From: an uncultured Lachnospiraceae bacterium
GTDB taxonomy: Bacteria > Bacillota > Clostridia > Lachnospirales > Lachnospiraceae
Length of the DNA stretch: 64,000 bases
Direction of reading: 5' to 3'
Assembly: GCA_947648875.1 (NCBI GenBank)
Contig: CANSPM010000012.1
Location: 22,514-86,513, forward strand
The notes beneath the pieces were generated by a model, which saw only the letters and a program-made list of their open reading frames with translations, had not been told where the DNA came from and ran no database searches. Of this stretch, positions 46,152-56,359 are shown one piece after another (within the stretch, counting starts at the first letter, position 1; every line of letters starts with the position of its first letter). The position numbers were made by a program, and so were the translations under genes.

Positions 46152-48023
46152 ATGAGCGGCACATTACTTTTTCAGGAAAGTAAGTCTATGATTGACGAGC
46201 TGCTTCAGGCGGCTAACGGTCTGATCGGGATGGCCAATGGTGAGACGGTTGATCTGGGGGAGGAAGAGGAAGCAGAGGAGCTTCCGGAACTGAAACCGGA
46301 ACCGGAGGTGGATCTGGCGGAACTGGAGGCTCTGGGGCTGTACGACGCCCAGCTACAGGAGGTGGAACTGGGCATTAAGCAGAAACTGCCGGTACAGCTT
46401 TATGCCCAGAACTGTTACAACTGGATGCAGATGAAGGAGATCCGGCTGGGGATGCTGTCGGAGGTGGACGTTAAATGGTACATGAATCCCTTGTACAACG
46501 CGGAGCAGATGCACCAGATCCGGCTGGGCCTGGAGTATGGTCTGGATGTATCGGGTTATGCCAGGCTGATTTACACCGTGTCGGATATGTACAAAAAGAG
46601 GCATGCCCTGATGGAGGAAAAGTATAGAAGCGGCGGTAGGAGCCAGGAGCGGTATGTTCTGGATGAATACACGCATATCCGGCTCCGGTTCAGTGCCGAT
46701 CTCATGATGGCGTGGATCATGCTGCCCCAGGAAGACGGGCGTTCCTATACCATTGCGGAACTCCGGCGTCTTCTCAAAAAGTATGAGGTACGCCATGGCA
46801 TTCTTGCGGACGGACTGCATGAAGCCACCATAGAGGGAACCAGGGGCAAGGAGATTTTGATCGCGCAGGGAATCCCGCCCATGCCGGGCAGGAACGGCTA
46901 TTATGAACTGGCCTTTGACAGGGAACAGCCGGATGCCCCGGAACTTCTGGCGGATGGCAGTGTGGACTACACCCATGTGGTGCTGGCGGATACCGCCCAG
47001 CCGGGACAGAAGCTGGCGGAGTACCGGCCTGCGGGCAAGGGAAAATCCGGTATGACGGTGACGGGGATTACCATAGACGGTGAGAAAGGCCGGGAACTGC
47101 CTCCTCTCACGGGCAGCGGCATAGTGGTGGACAATGAGAAGCGGGTGTATACGGCGGCAATCAAGGGGTATGTGACCTATGACGCGGAACGGTGCAAACT
47201 GAGCGTAATGCAGACCTATCTGGTGAACGGTGATGTGAACAGTTACAGCGGCAGCGTGATCTATGACGGCACTGTGCATGTCAGCGGCGGTGTCAGCGGA
47301 AAAGCCGTGATCCGGGCCACCGGTGATGTGGTGGTGGACGGTTTTGTCAGTGGCGGCAGCATCGAGGCGGGCAACAATGTGATTCTGCGCGGCGGCGTCA
47401 ATGCGGCGGACCAGGGCAGTATTCGGGCCGACGGTCGCATTATGGGCAAATTTTTCGAGCGGGTGAAACTTACGGCGGGCAGTGACATCGAGGGCAATTA
47501 TTTTCTGGACTGTTCTGTGCGCTCTGAGGGCAAAGTGGTTGCCAAAGGCGGAAAGAGCCGCATTATGGGCGGGGAGATGACTGCCAGCGCAGGCATCGAA
47601 GCCGGGATTATTGGCAACTATGGCAGCACGGTGACTGCGGTTACCGTGGCGAATCTATATGAACTGACCGAACAGTTACAGGACATTAAAGAACAGCAAA
47701 AGAAGGTAAGCGCCGAGCAGGAGAAGCTGGAGGAAGGCAGAGAGAAGCTGGAGAAACTGATCGGGGAAGGCGCCGTATCCGATCAGAGAATTTATCAGAA
47801 GATCTTACAGGCCTCCGCCGTGAAGAGCAGTGAATGGGCGACTCTGGAACAGAAAAAGGAGCATTTGAAAACGGTTAAGAAAAATGCCATGCAGGCTACG
47901 GTGAAAGCACAGAAAGAATTACGTCCCGGAACCAGCGTCACCATCAACGGCGTGACCAGAAAGATTACGGAGGCTTCGCCGGGCATGACGCTTACAGAAG
48001 AGATTTTGTTGGAAAAGAAGTGA
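46152..48023 (+). CDS. DUF342/FapA-family polymerisation-like protein
   Basis: 'PAGKGKSGMTVTGITIDGEKGRELPPLTG' and beta-helix-like 'SGSVIYDGTVHVSGGVSGKAVIRATGDVVVDGFVSGGSIEAGNNVILRGGV'. Confidence 0.85.
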   Translation: MSGTLLFQESKSMIDELLQAANGLIGMANGETVDLGEEEEAEELPELKPEPEVDLAELEALGLYDAQLQEVELGIKQKLPVQLYAQNCYNWMQMKEIRLGMLSEVDVKWYMNPLYNAEQMHQIRLGLEYGLDVSGYARLIYTVSDMYKKRHALMEEKYRSGGRSQERYVLDEYTHIRLRFSADLMMAWIMLPQEDGRSYTIAELRRLLKKYEVRHGILADGLHEATIEGTRGKEILIAQGIPPMPGRNGYYELAFDREQPDAPELLADGSVDYTHVVLADTAQPGQKLAEYRPAGKGKSGMTVTGITIDGEKGRELPPLTGSGIVVDNEKRVYTAAIKGYVTYDAERCKLSVMQTYLVNGDVNSYSGSVIYDGTVHVSGGVSGKAVIRATGDVVVDGFVSGGSIEAGNNVILRGGVNAADQGSIRADGRIMGKFFERVKLTAGSDIEGNYFLDCSVRSEGKVVAKGGKSRIMGGEMTASAGIEAGIIGNYGSTVTAVTVANLYELTEQLQDIKEQQKKVSAEQEKLEEGREKLEKLIGEGAVSDQRIYQKILQASAVKSSEWATLEQKKEHLKTVKKNAMQATVKAQKELRPGTSVTINGVTRKITEASPGMTLTEEILLEKK

Positions 48024-48048
48024 AGAAATCAGCGGAAAAGAGGTAACT

Positions 48049-49119
48049 ATGACGGATAGGAAGGACATTTTGATTGCGGGCAATGACGGGGAGAATCGCA
48101 GACAGCTGGGAGATCCACTTTCAGATGCCTATGACATTATAGAGGCGGAAGACGGAAAACAAGTGTTGGCGGAGATTCAGAAGAGAAGGAATGAGCTGGC
48201 GGCGGTGTTGCTGGACTGGGATATCCCTCTGGTCAGCGCCTATCAGATCCTACAGGTTATGCAGTCCAGAGGGATGACGGAGCAGATTCAGGTGTTTATC
48301 ACCACTGTGGAACCTGACCCGGAGATTGACAGCAAGGTCTACAGCCTGGGGGCGGTTTCGGTGATCTGTAAGCCTTACAGTGTGGCCATGGTCCGCAGAC
48401 AGATTTTGAGCCGGCTTGAGAGCGCCGCGCAGCTTCAGCGGCTTTCGGAGGAACTGGCACAGAAGGAGAGGCAGCTGGAGGAGAGTCGGAAGAAAATGGA
48501 CGGCTTTTATGACAATCTGCTGGACGCCATCGGGGCTGTGATGGAATACCGTGTGTCGGAATCGGAGCAGCATGTAAAACGGATCAAGGGCTTCGCCCGG
48601 ATACTGGCGGTGGCCTATAAAAACGAATTTCCGGACTGTGGCCTGAATGAGGATGAAATCAATCGGATTGTAAGAGGTTCCGTAATTCATGACCTGGGCA
48701 AGATTGCCGTGCCCGATGCCGTTCTGTTGAATCCGGCAAAACTGACGGAGGACGAGAAGCAGATCCTGAGAAGCCACACCACCAAAGGGGAGGAGATTAT
48801 GCATCTACTGCGGGAGGTGCAGGATGAGGAACAGTTCCGGGTCTCCAGCGAGATCTGCCGCTGGCATCACGAGCGCTATGACGGCAGCGGGTATCCGGAC
48901 GGGCTGGAGGGGGAGGAGATTCCTTTGTCGGCCCAGATCGTTTCCATTGTGGACGTGTACGACGAACTGGTTTCGGAGCGGATTTTCAAAAAGCCCGTGG
49001 ATAAGGAGACAGCGTTTCGCAAGATTATGAACGGGGAAAGCGGCGCTTTTTCGCCTAAACTTCTACAATGCTTTGAGGCTTCTAAAAAATTGTTGGAACT
49101 GTATTCTGACAGCAACTGA
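48049..49119 (+). CDS. Receiver plus HD-GYP phosphodiesterase
   Basis: 'SVIHDLGKIAVPDAVL', 'HHERYDGSGYPDGLEGEEIPLSAQIVSIVDVYDEL'. Confidence 0.88.
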   Translation: MTDRKDILIAGNDGENRRQLGDPLSDAYDIIEAEDGKQVLAEIQKRRNELAAVLLDWDIPLVSAYQILQVMQSRGMTEQIQVFITTVEPDPEIDSKVYSLGAVSVICKPYSVAMVRRQILSRLESAAQLQRLSEELAQKERQLEESRKKMDGFYDNLLDAIGAVMEYRVSESEQHVKRIKGFARILAVAYKNEFPDCGLNEDEINRIVRGSVIHDLGKIAVPDAVLLNPAKLTEDEKQILRSHTTKGEEIMHLLREVQDEEQFRVSSEICRWHHERYDGSGYPDGLEGEEIPLSAQIVSIVDVYDELVSERIFKKPVDKETAFRKIMNGESGAFSPKLLQCFEASKKLLELYSDSN

Positions 49120-49122
49120 CAG

Positions 49123-49165
49123 GGTGCTGTGGGAGCGCTTTGCGCAAGCCCACAGCGCTTTTTTA
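49123..49165 (+). terminator. Rho-independent terminator
   Basis: GTGCTGTGGG..CCCACAGCGC followed by TTTTTT. Confidence 0.85.
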
Positions 49166-49210
49166 TGAGAACCGAATATCTGGGACAAGTGAATTCTGTT
49201 GTTTTGCCCC

Positions 49211-49238
49211 TAAAGTATTTTCCCTTTTGTCCGATAAA
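49211..49238 (+). promoter_or_regulatory. Sigma-28/SigD-type flagellar promoter
   Basis: TAAA-N16-CCGATAAA, immediately upstream of the flgM operon. Confidence 0.7.
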
Positions 49239-49334
49239 TTTAGTAACAAAGGTCGCCGGGCGACCAGCAGCTGACTACCGGCTGCGGAACTTAAATATAG
49301 AATGTCATATCATTCTGGAAAGGGGGAGTCGGAT

Positions 49335-49610
49335 ATGAGAATAGAGGCTTATAACCAGGTACAGCAACTATATCAGGCAAAGCGCGCGGAAAAGACACAG
49401 AAGTCTCCGGCGGCGTCCAAGACAGACAGATTGCAGATCAGCAGTTTTGGCAGAGATATTCAGATCGCGAAGGCTGCGGTTGCTTCCGCGCCTGATATTC
49501 GAGAGGAGTTTACGGCTCCGATCAAAGCGAAAATACAGGACGAAACTTATGAAGTCAGCAATGAGCGCTTTGCTGAGAAACTGATGGAGAAGTATATGGA
49601 AATGAGGTAA
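49335..49610 (+). CDS. flgM: Anti-sigma-28 factor FlgM
   Basis: Short, 'KTDRLQISSFGRDIQIAKAAV..', preceding flgN/flgK. Confidence 0.8.
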   Translation: MRIEAYNQVQQLYQAKRAEKTQKSPAASKTDRLQISSFGRDIQIAKAAVASAPDIREEFTAPIKAKIQDETYEVSNERFAEKLMEKYMEMR

Positions 49611-49616
49611 TTACCG

Positions 49617-50135
49617 GTGGCTAGTTTGATGGAAAACCTGATTGCGGTGCTACAGCAGGAATGCGTAGAGTACAACGGGCTGCTGGAATTATCCGGCCAA
49701 AAGACGCCTATCATCGTTGGGGGCGATCTAAATAATTTAGAGAAAATCACGGATGAAGAGCAGGAATGGGTAGGCAGGATCACCCATCTCGAAAAAAAGA
49801 GAGCGGAGATCACTGCCGACATTGCTGATGTGCTTAACAAGGATGTTAAAACGATGAAACTCAGAGATCTGGTGCAGATGTTGTCGGCCCGCCCTGCGGA
49901 GCAGAAGATGCTGGAGGACGCCTGCGACAGACTCAGGGAGGCAGTGAGTCAGGTGCAGGCTGTCAACGAGCGGAACAGAGACCTGATTCAGCATAGCCTG
50001 GAGCTTGTGGAGTTCGATATGAACCTCCTACAGTCCATGAGGACTGCGCCTCAGACGGCCAATTACAATCGGGAAGCATACAGCGCGGGCACAGCCATGG
50101 GGATCGTAAACCATGGGTTTGACGCGAAACAATAG
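49617..50135 (+). CDS. flgN: Flagellar chaperone FlgN
   Basis: 172 aa helical protein between flgM and flgK. Confidence 0.75.
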   Translation: MASLMENLIAVLQQECVEYNGLLELSGQKTPIIVGGDLNNLEKITDEEQEWVGRITHLEKKRAEITADIADVLNKDVKTMKLRDLVQMLSARPAEQKMLEDACDRLREAVSQVQAVNERNRDLIQHSLELVEFDMNLLQSMRTAPQTANYNREAYSAGTAMGIVNHGFDAKQ

Positions 50136-50156
50136 TTAAGACAGAGGTGATGTCAT

Positions 50157-51980
50157 ATGTCATTATTTAGTAGCTTATATATAGGAGCATCCGGACTACA
50201 GACCAGTCAAAATGCGCTGAATACCACAGCGCATAATCTATCTAACGCGGATACAAAGGGTTATACCCGGCAGCAGGTTCAGCAGGCGAACAGGCCTTAT
50301 ATAACCCTTTCCACCAATCCGCATTCTATCTCCAATCAACAGACAGGATTGGGAACATTTTATTCCAATGTAAAACAAGTGAGAGACTATTTCCTGGATA
50401 TGACCTTCCGCAAGGAATCCGGCAGGAGCATGTTCTACCAGGTGTCCACAGAGACCATGGAAGAGGTGGAGAGCCTGCTGGGGGAATTGAATCAGGAAGC
50501 TTTTCAGACGTCTATGACCGATTTGTGGACTTCCGTGCAGGAATTGGTGAAGACCCCCTCCAGCTCTGTGTGTCAGGGGTTGTTCGTACAGCGCGCGGAA
50601 GAATTTTTAGAGCGTTCCGTCCATATTTATGACAGCCTGTGTGCCTATCAGGACAATATGAATGAAAAGATCAAACAGAACGTGATCAAAATCAATAACT
50701 ACGGCAATCAGATTTTGAAGCTGAACGAGCAGATCCGGAATATTGAGGTGGGCGGCATCGAACATGCCAACGACTTGAGGGATGTGCGCAATCAGCTGCT
50801 GGATGAACTGGCGGAACTGGCGGATATTAGTTTTAAGGAGAATGCCAACGGAGAAGTGTCTGTGCAACTTGAGGGCGTGGACTTTGTAAAGGGCGACATG
50901 TGCTTCGAGATTGCGCTGGACCAGGATGAGAACACAGGTTTTTACACGCCGTTCTGGCCGGTTAACGCCAAATTTACAGAGTTGCCGGACGGTACCAGGG
51001 TCTATGATATTGAAGGGGCCAGGGTCTTTGATCTGAGCAGGGAAATTTCCACGGATCTGGATACGGATATTGGCGGACTTAAGGCCATGCTTCACGCGAG
51101 AGGGGACCACAGGGCGGATTACACCGATATCGAGAATAACTATGACAATGTGTCCCAATCCATTATTATGAACATGCAGGCCGAGTTTGACCAGCTGATT
51201 CACAATGTGGCCAGCAAACTCAACAGTATTCTGGCAGGAGCCGCCGGCGTTATGACTCCGGGAGCGAACGGTGTCAAGGATGTGGAGATCACTCTGGCGG
51301 ATGGCACGGTGATGCAGGGCGTGCAGGCCTGCAAGGATGAGCCGGGCGGTTATATGCGCCACGAGGACGGCAGTCCCATTCAGCTGTTTTCCAAAGTTAC
51401 CACGCCAGGGTATAAAAAGGTGACCGGGACGGCTGTGGTGACGGTGGTTGATGAGGAAGGCAATGAATCTACGGAGACAATTACCGGAGATTTTTGGGTA
51501 TATATGGAGGAGCATTTGGGAGATCCGGACCCGGAGAAGGGAGATCCCATGCGTCCCGAGACGATTTACAGCCTGAAGAACATACAGATCGATCAGGAGT
51601 TAAAGCATTCTCCTTCCATGCTGGGATTCATGAAGGATGGGGAGGAAGACAGAGCTACGGCGGAAGCCCTCAGTGCGGCGTTCACGGAAGAGGCCTACAC
51701 CCTGAACCCCCATGTGAAAAAGGCCAGCACGTTTCTACAATATTACGACGATCTGGTAGCGCAGGTGTCCAACAGTGGCTATGCCTTCCGCAGCGTTCTG
51801 ATCAACCAGCAGAACACGGTGGAATCCACCGAAAACGCGCGGGAGCAGGTCATTGGAGTGTCCTCCGATGAGGAACTGTCCAATATGATCAAGTTTCAGA
51901 ACGCCTATAATGCATCCAGCAGGTATATAAACGCCATCAGCGAGATGCTGGAGCATGTGATCACCGCGCTGGGAAGATAA
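50157..51980 (+). CDS. flgK: Flagellar hook-associated protein FlgK (copy 1)
   Basis: N-terminal 'LYIGASGLQTSQNALNTTAHNLSNADTKGYTRQ'. Confidence 0.92.
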   Translation: MSLFSSLYIGASGLQTSQNALNTTAHNLSNADTKGYTRQQVQQANRPYITLSTNPHSISNQQTGLGTFYSNVKQVRDYFLDMTFRKESGRSMFYQVSTETMEEVESLLGELNQEAFQTSMTDLWTSVQELVKTPSSSVCQGLFVQRAEEFLERSVHIYDSLCAYQDNMNEKIKQNVIKINNYGNQILKLNEQIRNIEVGGIEHANDLRDVRNQLLDELAELADISFKENANGEVSVQLEGVDFVKGDMCFEIALDQDENTGFYTPFWPVNAKFTELPDGTRVYDIEGARVFDLSREISTDLDTDIGGLKAMLHARGDHRADYTDIENNYDNVSQSIIMNMQAEFDQLIHNVASKLNSILAGAAGVMTPGANGVKDVEITLADGTVMQGVQACKDEPGGYMRHEDGSPIQLFSKVTTPGYKKVTGTAVVTVVDEEGNESTETITGDFWVYMEEHLGDPDPEKGDPMRPETIYSLKNIQIDQELKHSPSMLGFMKDGEEDRATAEALSAAFTEEAYTLNPHVKKASTFLQYYDDLVAQVSNSGYAFRSVLINQQNTVESTENAREQVIGVSSDEELSNMIKFQNAYNASSRYINAISEMLEHVITALGR

Positions 51981-52057
51981 GTCCTAAAAAGAGAATAGGG
52001 GATTTGTCCTGCTTTAAAGAGGCAGTACTTTAAATATAGAAAGACGAGGATAGCGGA

Positions 52058-54094
52058 ATGCCTTCACAATTTTTCGGATTAAATATAGCATACAAGGGAT
52101 TACTGGCCAGCAATGCCGCGTTAAACACCACCGCCAACAATATTGCCAATGTACAGACCGACGGCTATAGCCGTCAGCGGGTGGTACAGCAGGCCAGCCA
52201 GGCCATCCGGATATTTCAGACTTACGGATGTGCCGGCGCGGGTGTGGACACATTGGCTATAGAGAGGATCAGAGACGATTTCTATGACACAAAATATTGG
52301 AACAACAATGCCAATGAAGGGGAGTACAATGTAAAGCAGTACTACATGAAGCAGGTTGAGGCGTATTTTGATGACGACGGGAAAAGCACCGGATTTAAGA
52401 CCATTTTTGACAAGATGATGATCGGGGGGATTCAGGAGTGGAAGAAGGACCCCAGCAGCACCAATGCCAAGAAGCAGTTTATCGGAACGGTGGGCCAGCT
52501 GACGGAATATTTCAACGGCCTGGCCGGAAATATGCAGAAGATGCAGGCGGATATCAACCAGGAGATCAAGACAAAGGTGGATGAGATCAATTCCCTGGCG
52601 GGGGAGATCGCCACTCTGAACAAACAGATCAATGTGGTGGAACTCTCCGGCAGCAAGGCCAATGAGCTGCGAGATCGCAGAGCTTTGCTGTTAGACCAGT
52701 TATCCCTGATTGTGGACGTGGAGACGAGGGAGACCCCCATCACGGACGCGAATCAGCCGGATCGCGAGACCGGAGCCCATCGCTTTGTCGTGAAGATTGC
52801 CGGGGGACAGACCCTGGTGGACGGCACTGAGTACAATGGCCTGGAGTGCGTAGCGCGGGCCAGCTATGAGAAGGTGAATCAGTCGGATATTGACGGTCTG
52901 TATGATGTATACTGGGCAAATGGCCAGCAGTTTAATCTGTATAATACCGCCATGGGAGGGAATCTTCAGGGACTGGTGCAGATGCGGGACGGCAACAACG
53001 GCGAGTATTTCAACGGTAAGGTGCAGGGGGTCGGCAGTATAGAGGCCAAGGACAGTCCCGACGGCAAATATCATGATACAGTGACCATCGGCGTGACCCA
53101 GGGATATCTACAGGATCTGAATTTCTGTAATCTGTCTGAACAGGGCGGGAAAATTATGCTGGGTAACAGGGAGTACTATTACGACAGCTGGACCTATGAG
53201 CGCAGTTATGACGAGAACGGAGAGGTACAGTACAGCTATACTTTTACGCTCTCCGACAGCGCGAGGAATCCGGAGCGGCTCACAAACAACTGCATAGACA
53301 GGCCGGCCACAGTGGGGACGAGTCTGAAATATCAGGGCATACCCTACTATATGAACCAGATGAATACATGGATACGTACCTTTGCCGAAAAGTTTAACGA
53401 TACTTTGAAGAGCGGTTACAATGCCTACGATAATCTGGGCTGCAATTTGCTGACCGGAAATATGCCTTCCGCAGATGAGCAATTCAATTTTGTGGATGAC
53501 TACCGGTACGACACTTTCACCTATGAAGATTACAAGAAGAAATATGATGAGGTATTTGACGCGGAAGTGGCACGGTTGGTAGGGGAAGGTATGGCCCAGG
53601 CGGACGCAGAGGAAGAGGCGGCGAAAATTGCCAAGGAAGCGGCCACGCTGAAAGTGTCCGACCGGGACGACAGCTACTACCGTCTCACAGCTATGAATTT
53701 CAACGTGTCCGTGGCTGTGGAGGAAGACCCGGATCTGCTTTCCCACCGCTATGTCAAGGGAGACGGCGTGGAGCAGGACGCGCTGCTGGATGATCTGAAG
53801 AGTATTGCCAACGACAAGGATAAGATGAGTTTCCGGGGGGGGACGGCTTCTGAGTTTTTGCAGTGCATTCTGGGGGATGTGGCCCTGAATGCCAGCCGGG
53901 CCTACACGTTCCAGAAAAATTTCAGCGATATCAGTGAAATTATCAACACCCAGCGCATGTCCATCTCCGGCGTGGACGAGGATGAAGAGGCGGTGAACCT
54001 GGTGAAATATCAGCATGCCTATGGTTTATCCTCCAAGATGATTCAGGTGTTGACAGAGGTCTATGACAGATTGATTCTGGAGACCGGTGTATAA
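52058..54094 (+). CDS. flgK: Flagellar hook-associated protein FlgK (copy 2)
   Basis: 'LNIAYKGLLASNAALNTTANNIANVQTDGYSRQ'; C-terminal 'EEAVNLVKYQHAYGLSSKMIQVLTEVYDRLI'. Confidence 0.9.
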   Translation: MPSQFFGLNIAYKGLLASNAALNTTANNIANVQTDGYSRQRVVQQASQAIRIFQTYGCAGAGVDTLAIERIRDDFYDTKYWNNNANEGEYNVKQYYMKQVEAYFDDDGKSTGFKTIFDKMMIGGIQEWKKDPSSTNAKKQFIGTVGQLTEYFNGLAGNMQKMQADINQEIKTKVDEINSLAGEIATLNKQINVVELSGSKANELRDRRALLLDQLSLIVDVETRETPITDANQPDRETGAHRFVVKIAGGQTLVDGTEYNGLECVARASYEKVNQSDIDGLYDVYWANGQQFNLYNTAMGGNLQGLVQMRDGNNGEYFNGKVQGVGSIEAKDSPDGKYHDTVTIGVTQGYLQDLNFCNLSEQGGKIMLGNREYYYDSWTYERSYDENGEVQYSYTFTLSDSARNPERLTNNCIDRPATVGTSLKYQGIPYYMNQMNTWIRTFAEKFNDTLKSGYNAYDNLGCNLLTGNMPSADEQFNFVDDYRYDTFTYEDYKKKYDEVFDAEVARLVGEGMAQADAEEEAAKIAKEAATLKVSDRDDSYYRLTAMNFNVSVAVEEDPDLLSHRYVKGDGVEQDALLDDLKSIANDKDKMSFRGGTASEFLQCILGDVALNASRAYTFQKNFSDISEIINTQRMSISGVDEDEEAVNLVKYQHAYGLSSKMIQVLTEVYDRLILETGV

Positions 54095-54262
54095 AGCAAA
54101 GGCAGCGGGCAGGGCAGGCGCGGCAGCGATAGGACTGTGGTAAGCCTGCCTCCTGTTTAAATACGGAATGGTGCCATTGCGCGGGCAGGGCTCGTGGGAT
54201 GGCGGGAATCGTTTGCGTGATGACCATAATAGCTTGTATGATGACATAAATGAGGTAAAAAT

Positions 54263-55816
54263 ATGAGAATAACAAACAAGATTATGCAGAATAATAATCT
54301 GTCAAATATCAATACCAACAAAATATTACAGGATCGTCTCAGTACGCAGATGTCCACGGAGAAAAAGATTAACCGTCCCTCCGACGACCCTGTGGTGGCG
54401 ATCCGCGCGCTGCGTCTGCGCAGCAATGTCACGGAGGTGACGCAGTACTACAGCAAGAATATTCCTGACGCGGAGAGTTGGCTGAACGTTACGGAGGAGG
54501 CGCTGAAAAATCTGGCGGAGGTGATCACCGCCATGCAGAAGCAGTGCACCAAGGGGTCCAACGGGGATTTGAAGACTTCTGACAGACAGACTATCATAGA
54601 GCAGCTCAAGGCTTTGGCAGGTGAGGTGTACAGCACCGGGGACGCGGACTATGCGGGCCGTTATGTATTTACCGGCTACCGCACGAATACTTCTTTAAGT
54701 TTTCCCGACGCCACGGAGAAACAATACAGCATCACGGAGCAGCTTAACAGAAATGACATAGACCAGGTGACGATTATCACGACTCTGGGGGCGGATGGCA
54801 GCGATGTGATGAATATGACTCCCAACAATTACAATACTATCAATGTGAGCAAAGACGACGTACAGCAGGTGGATGTTTATCGGTTTCAGCTGGCCTATGA
54901 CAACTGCGACGATACACTTCCCGTGTTGACTTACCAGGAGAGGCAGCCGGACGGCACTTATCAGACCAAAACCATTACCTCCGTGCTTAAGCATGACTAT
55001 GAGTCCCCTTACCAGGCGGCGGCGACCGCAACAGACGGGGCGGTATATGTACCCGAGACAGGGGAACTGCTCCTGTCAAAGGACGCTTATGACAAGTTGA
55101 TGGAAACCAGGGACAACGCGGCCACTGCGGATACCAACGAGGGAGAGATCCGGATTACTTACGAGAAGTCCGACTGGACAAAGGGGGATCTGCGTCCGGA
55201 GCACTATTTTTACTGTGAGTCCGATCCCAATGACAACGATAAGAAGATTGTGTATAACGAGAGTTATCTCACCTCCAATGTGGAGCATCAGGATATTGAG
55301 TATGATGTGGGCTTTAATCAGACGATACGGATCAACTCCACGGCGGACGAGTGCTTTAAGCACGGCATTGGCAGAGATGTGCAGGATCTGATAAACGCCA
55401 TGCAGGATGTGGTGGACGCAGAGAAGATTGTAACGGATATGACGGCGCTGCTGAAAGAATCCACCGGCACCGTCGCGGATGACATTCAGAAGAAGCTGGA
55501 TGTGGCGCAGAAGGTGCTGGACATGAAAAAGGACAAGGCGCAGAGAATGTTTGAGCATGGCATCAGTCTCACGCAGGGGTATCTGGACGACACCAATGTG
55601 AGCCTTACCAATGTGGGTACCCGCAGCAGGAAACTGGAACTGATCGAGAACCGTATGCAGTCTCAGAAGACTACATTTGAAACATTGAAGAGCGAGAATG
55701 AGGACATTGATATTGCGGAGGTTATCATCAATCTCAGCAGCGCGAAGCTGACCTATGAGGCATCCCTGATGGCTACGGGCAAGGTGGCACAGATCAGCCT
55801 GTTGAATTATCTTTAA
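54263..55816 (+). CDS. flgL: Flagellar hook-associated protein FlgL
   Basis: 'MRITNKIMQNNNLSNINTN..', C-terminal flagellin-like region; follows flgK. Confidence 0.88.
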   Translation: MRITNKIMQNNNLSNINTNKILQDRLSTQMSTEKKINRPSDDPVVAIRALRLRSNVTEVTQYYSKNIPDAESWLNVTEEALKNLAEVITAMQKQCTKGSNGDLKTSDRQTIIEQLKALAGEVYSTGDADYAGRYVFTGYRTNTSLSFPDATEKQYSITEQLNRNDIDQVTIITTLGADGSDVMNMTPNNYNTINVSKDDVQQVDVYRFQLAYDNCDDTLPVLTYQERQPDGTYQTKTITSVLKHDYESPYQAAATATDGAVYVPETGELLLSKDAYDKLMETRDNAATADTNEGEIRITYEKSDWTKGDLRPEHYFYCESDPNDNDKKIVYNESYLTSNVEHQDIEYDVGFNQTIRINSTADECFKHGIGRDVQDLINAMQDVVDAEKIVTDMTALLKESTGTVADDIQKKLDVAQKVLDMKKDKAQRMFEHGISLTQGYLDDTNVSLTNVGTRSRKLELIENRMQSQKTTFETLKSENEDIDIAEVIINLSSAKLTYEASLMATGKVAQISLLNYL

Positions 55817-55824
55817 GGGGATTA

Positions 55825-55862
55825 CATCTCTCCGGAAGGCATCGCAGCACTCCGGAGAGATG
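55825..55862 (+). promoter_or_regulatory. Intra-operon stem-loop between flgL and fliW
   Basis: CATCTCTCCGGA (55825-55836) / TCCGGAGAGATG (55851-55862), perfect 12-bp arms, 14-nt loop, no T-tract. Confidence 0.6.
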
Positions 55863-55899
55863 CGGGGTATGCATCATTCTGAAAAGGGAGGAGTTTACT

Positions 55900-56358
55900 A
55901 TGATAATACAAACCAAGGCTTTTGGCCAGGTGGAAGTTACAGACGACAAGATCATTACCTTTCCGGGAGGCATTATCGGATTTCCCGATATGAAGAGATT
56001 TACGCTGCTCCATGACGAGGAGAAGGGCGTGTCCGCCGGCATTCGATGGCTCCAGTCCCTGGAAGAGCCGGGATTTGCCATGACGGTGCTGGACCCTCTG
56101 ATTGTGAAGGAGGACTATAATCCCGAGATTGACGATGAACTGCTTGCGGGAATCGGTGAAGTGACTCCGGACAATCTGCTGGTGCTGGTAACTGTGCGGG
56201 TGCCTTCCGACTTAAAGCAGATGAGCGTCAACCTGCAGGGGCCTATCATCATCAATGTGGAGGAGCGCAAGGCCTGCCAGATTATCGTGGATGCCGATGC
56301 CTATCCGGTACGATTTCCTATCTACGATATTTTGCAGTCCAGAAAGGCAGGTGACTGA
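55900..56358 (+). CDS. fliW: Flagellar assembly factor FliW
   Basis: 'ITFPGGIIGFPDMKRFTLL'; adjacent to csrA. Confidence 0.93.
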   Translation: MIIQTKAFGQVEVTDDKIITFPGGIIGFPDMKRFTLLHDEEKGVSAGIRWLQSLEEPGFAMTVLDPLIVKEDYNPEIDDELLAGIGEVTPDNLLVLVTVRVPSDLKQMSVNLQGPIIINVEERKACQIIVDADAYPVRFPIYDILQSRKAGD

Positions 56359-56359
56359 C

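Noticed and set aside
44209-47279. Minus-strand ORFs of 301 and 308 aa opposite the histidine kinase and DUF342 gene
   Set aside because: Shadow ORFs opposite confident domains.
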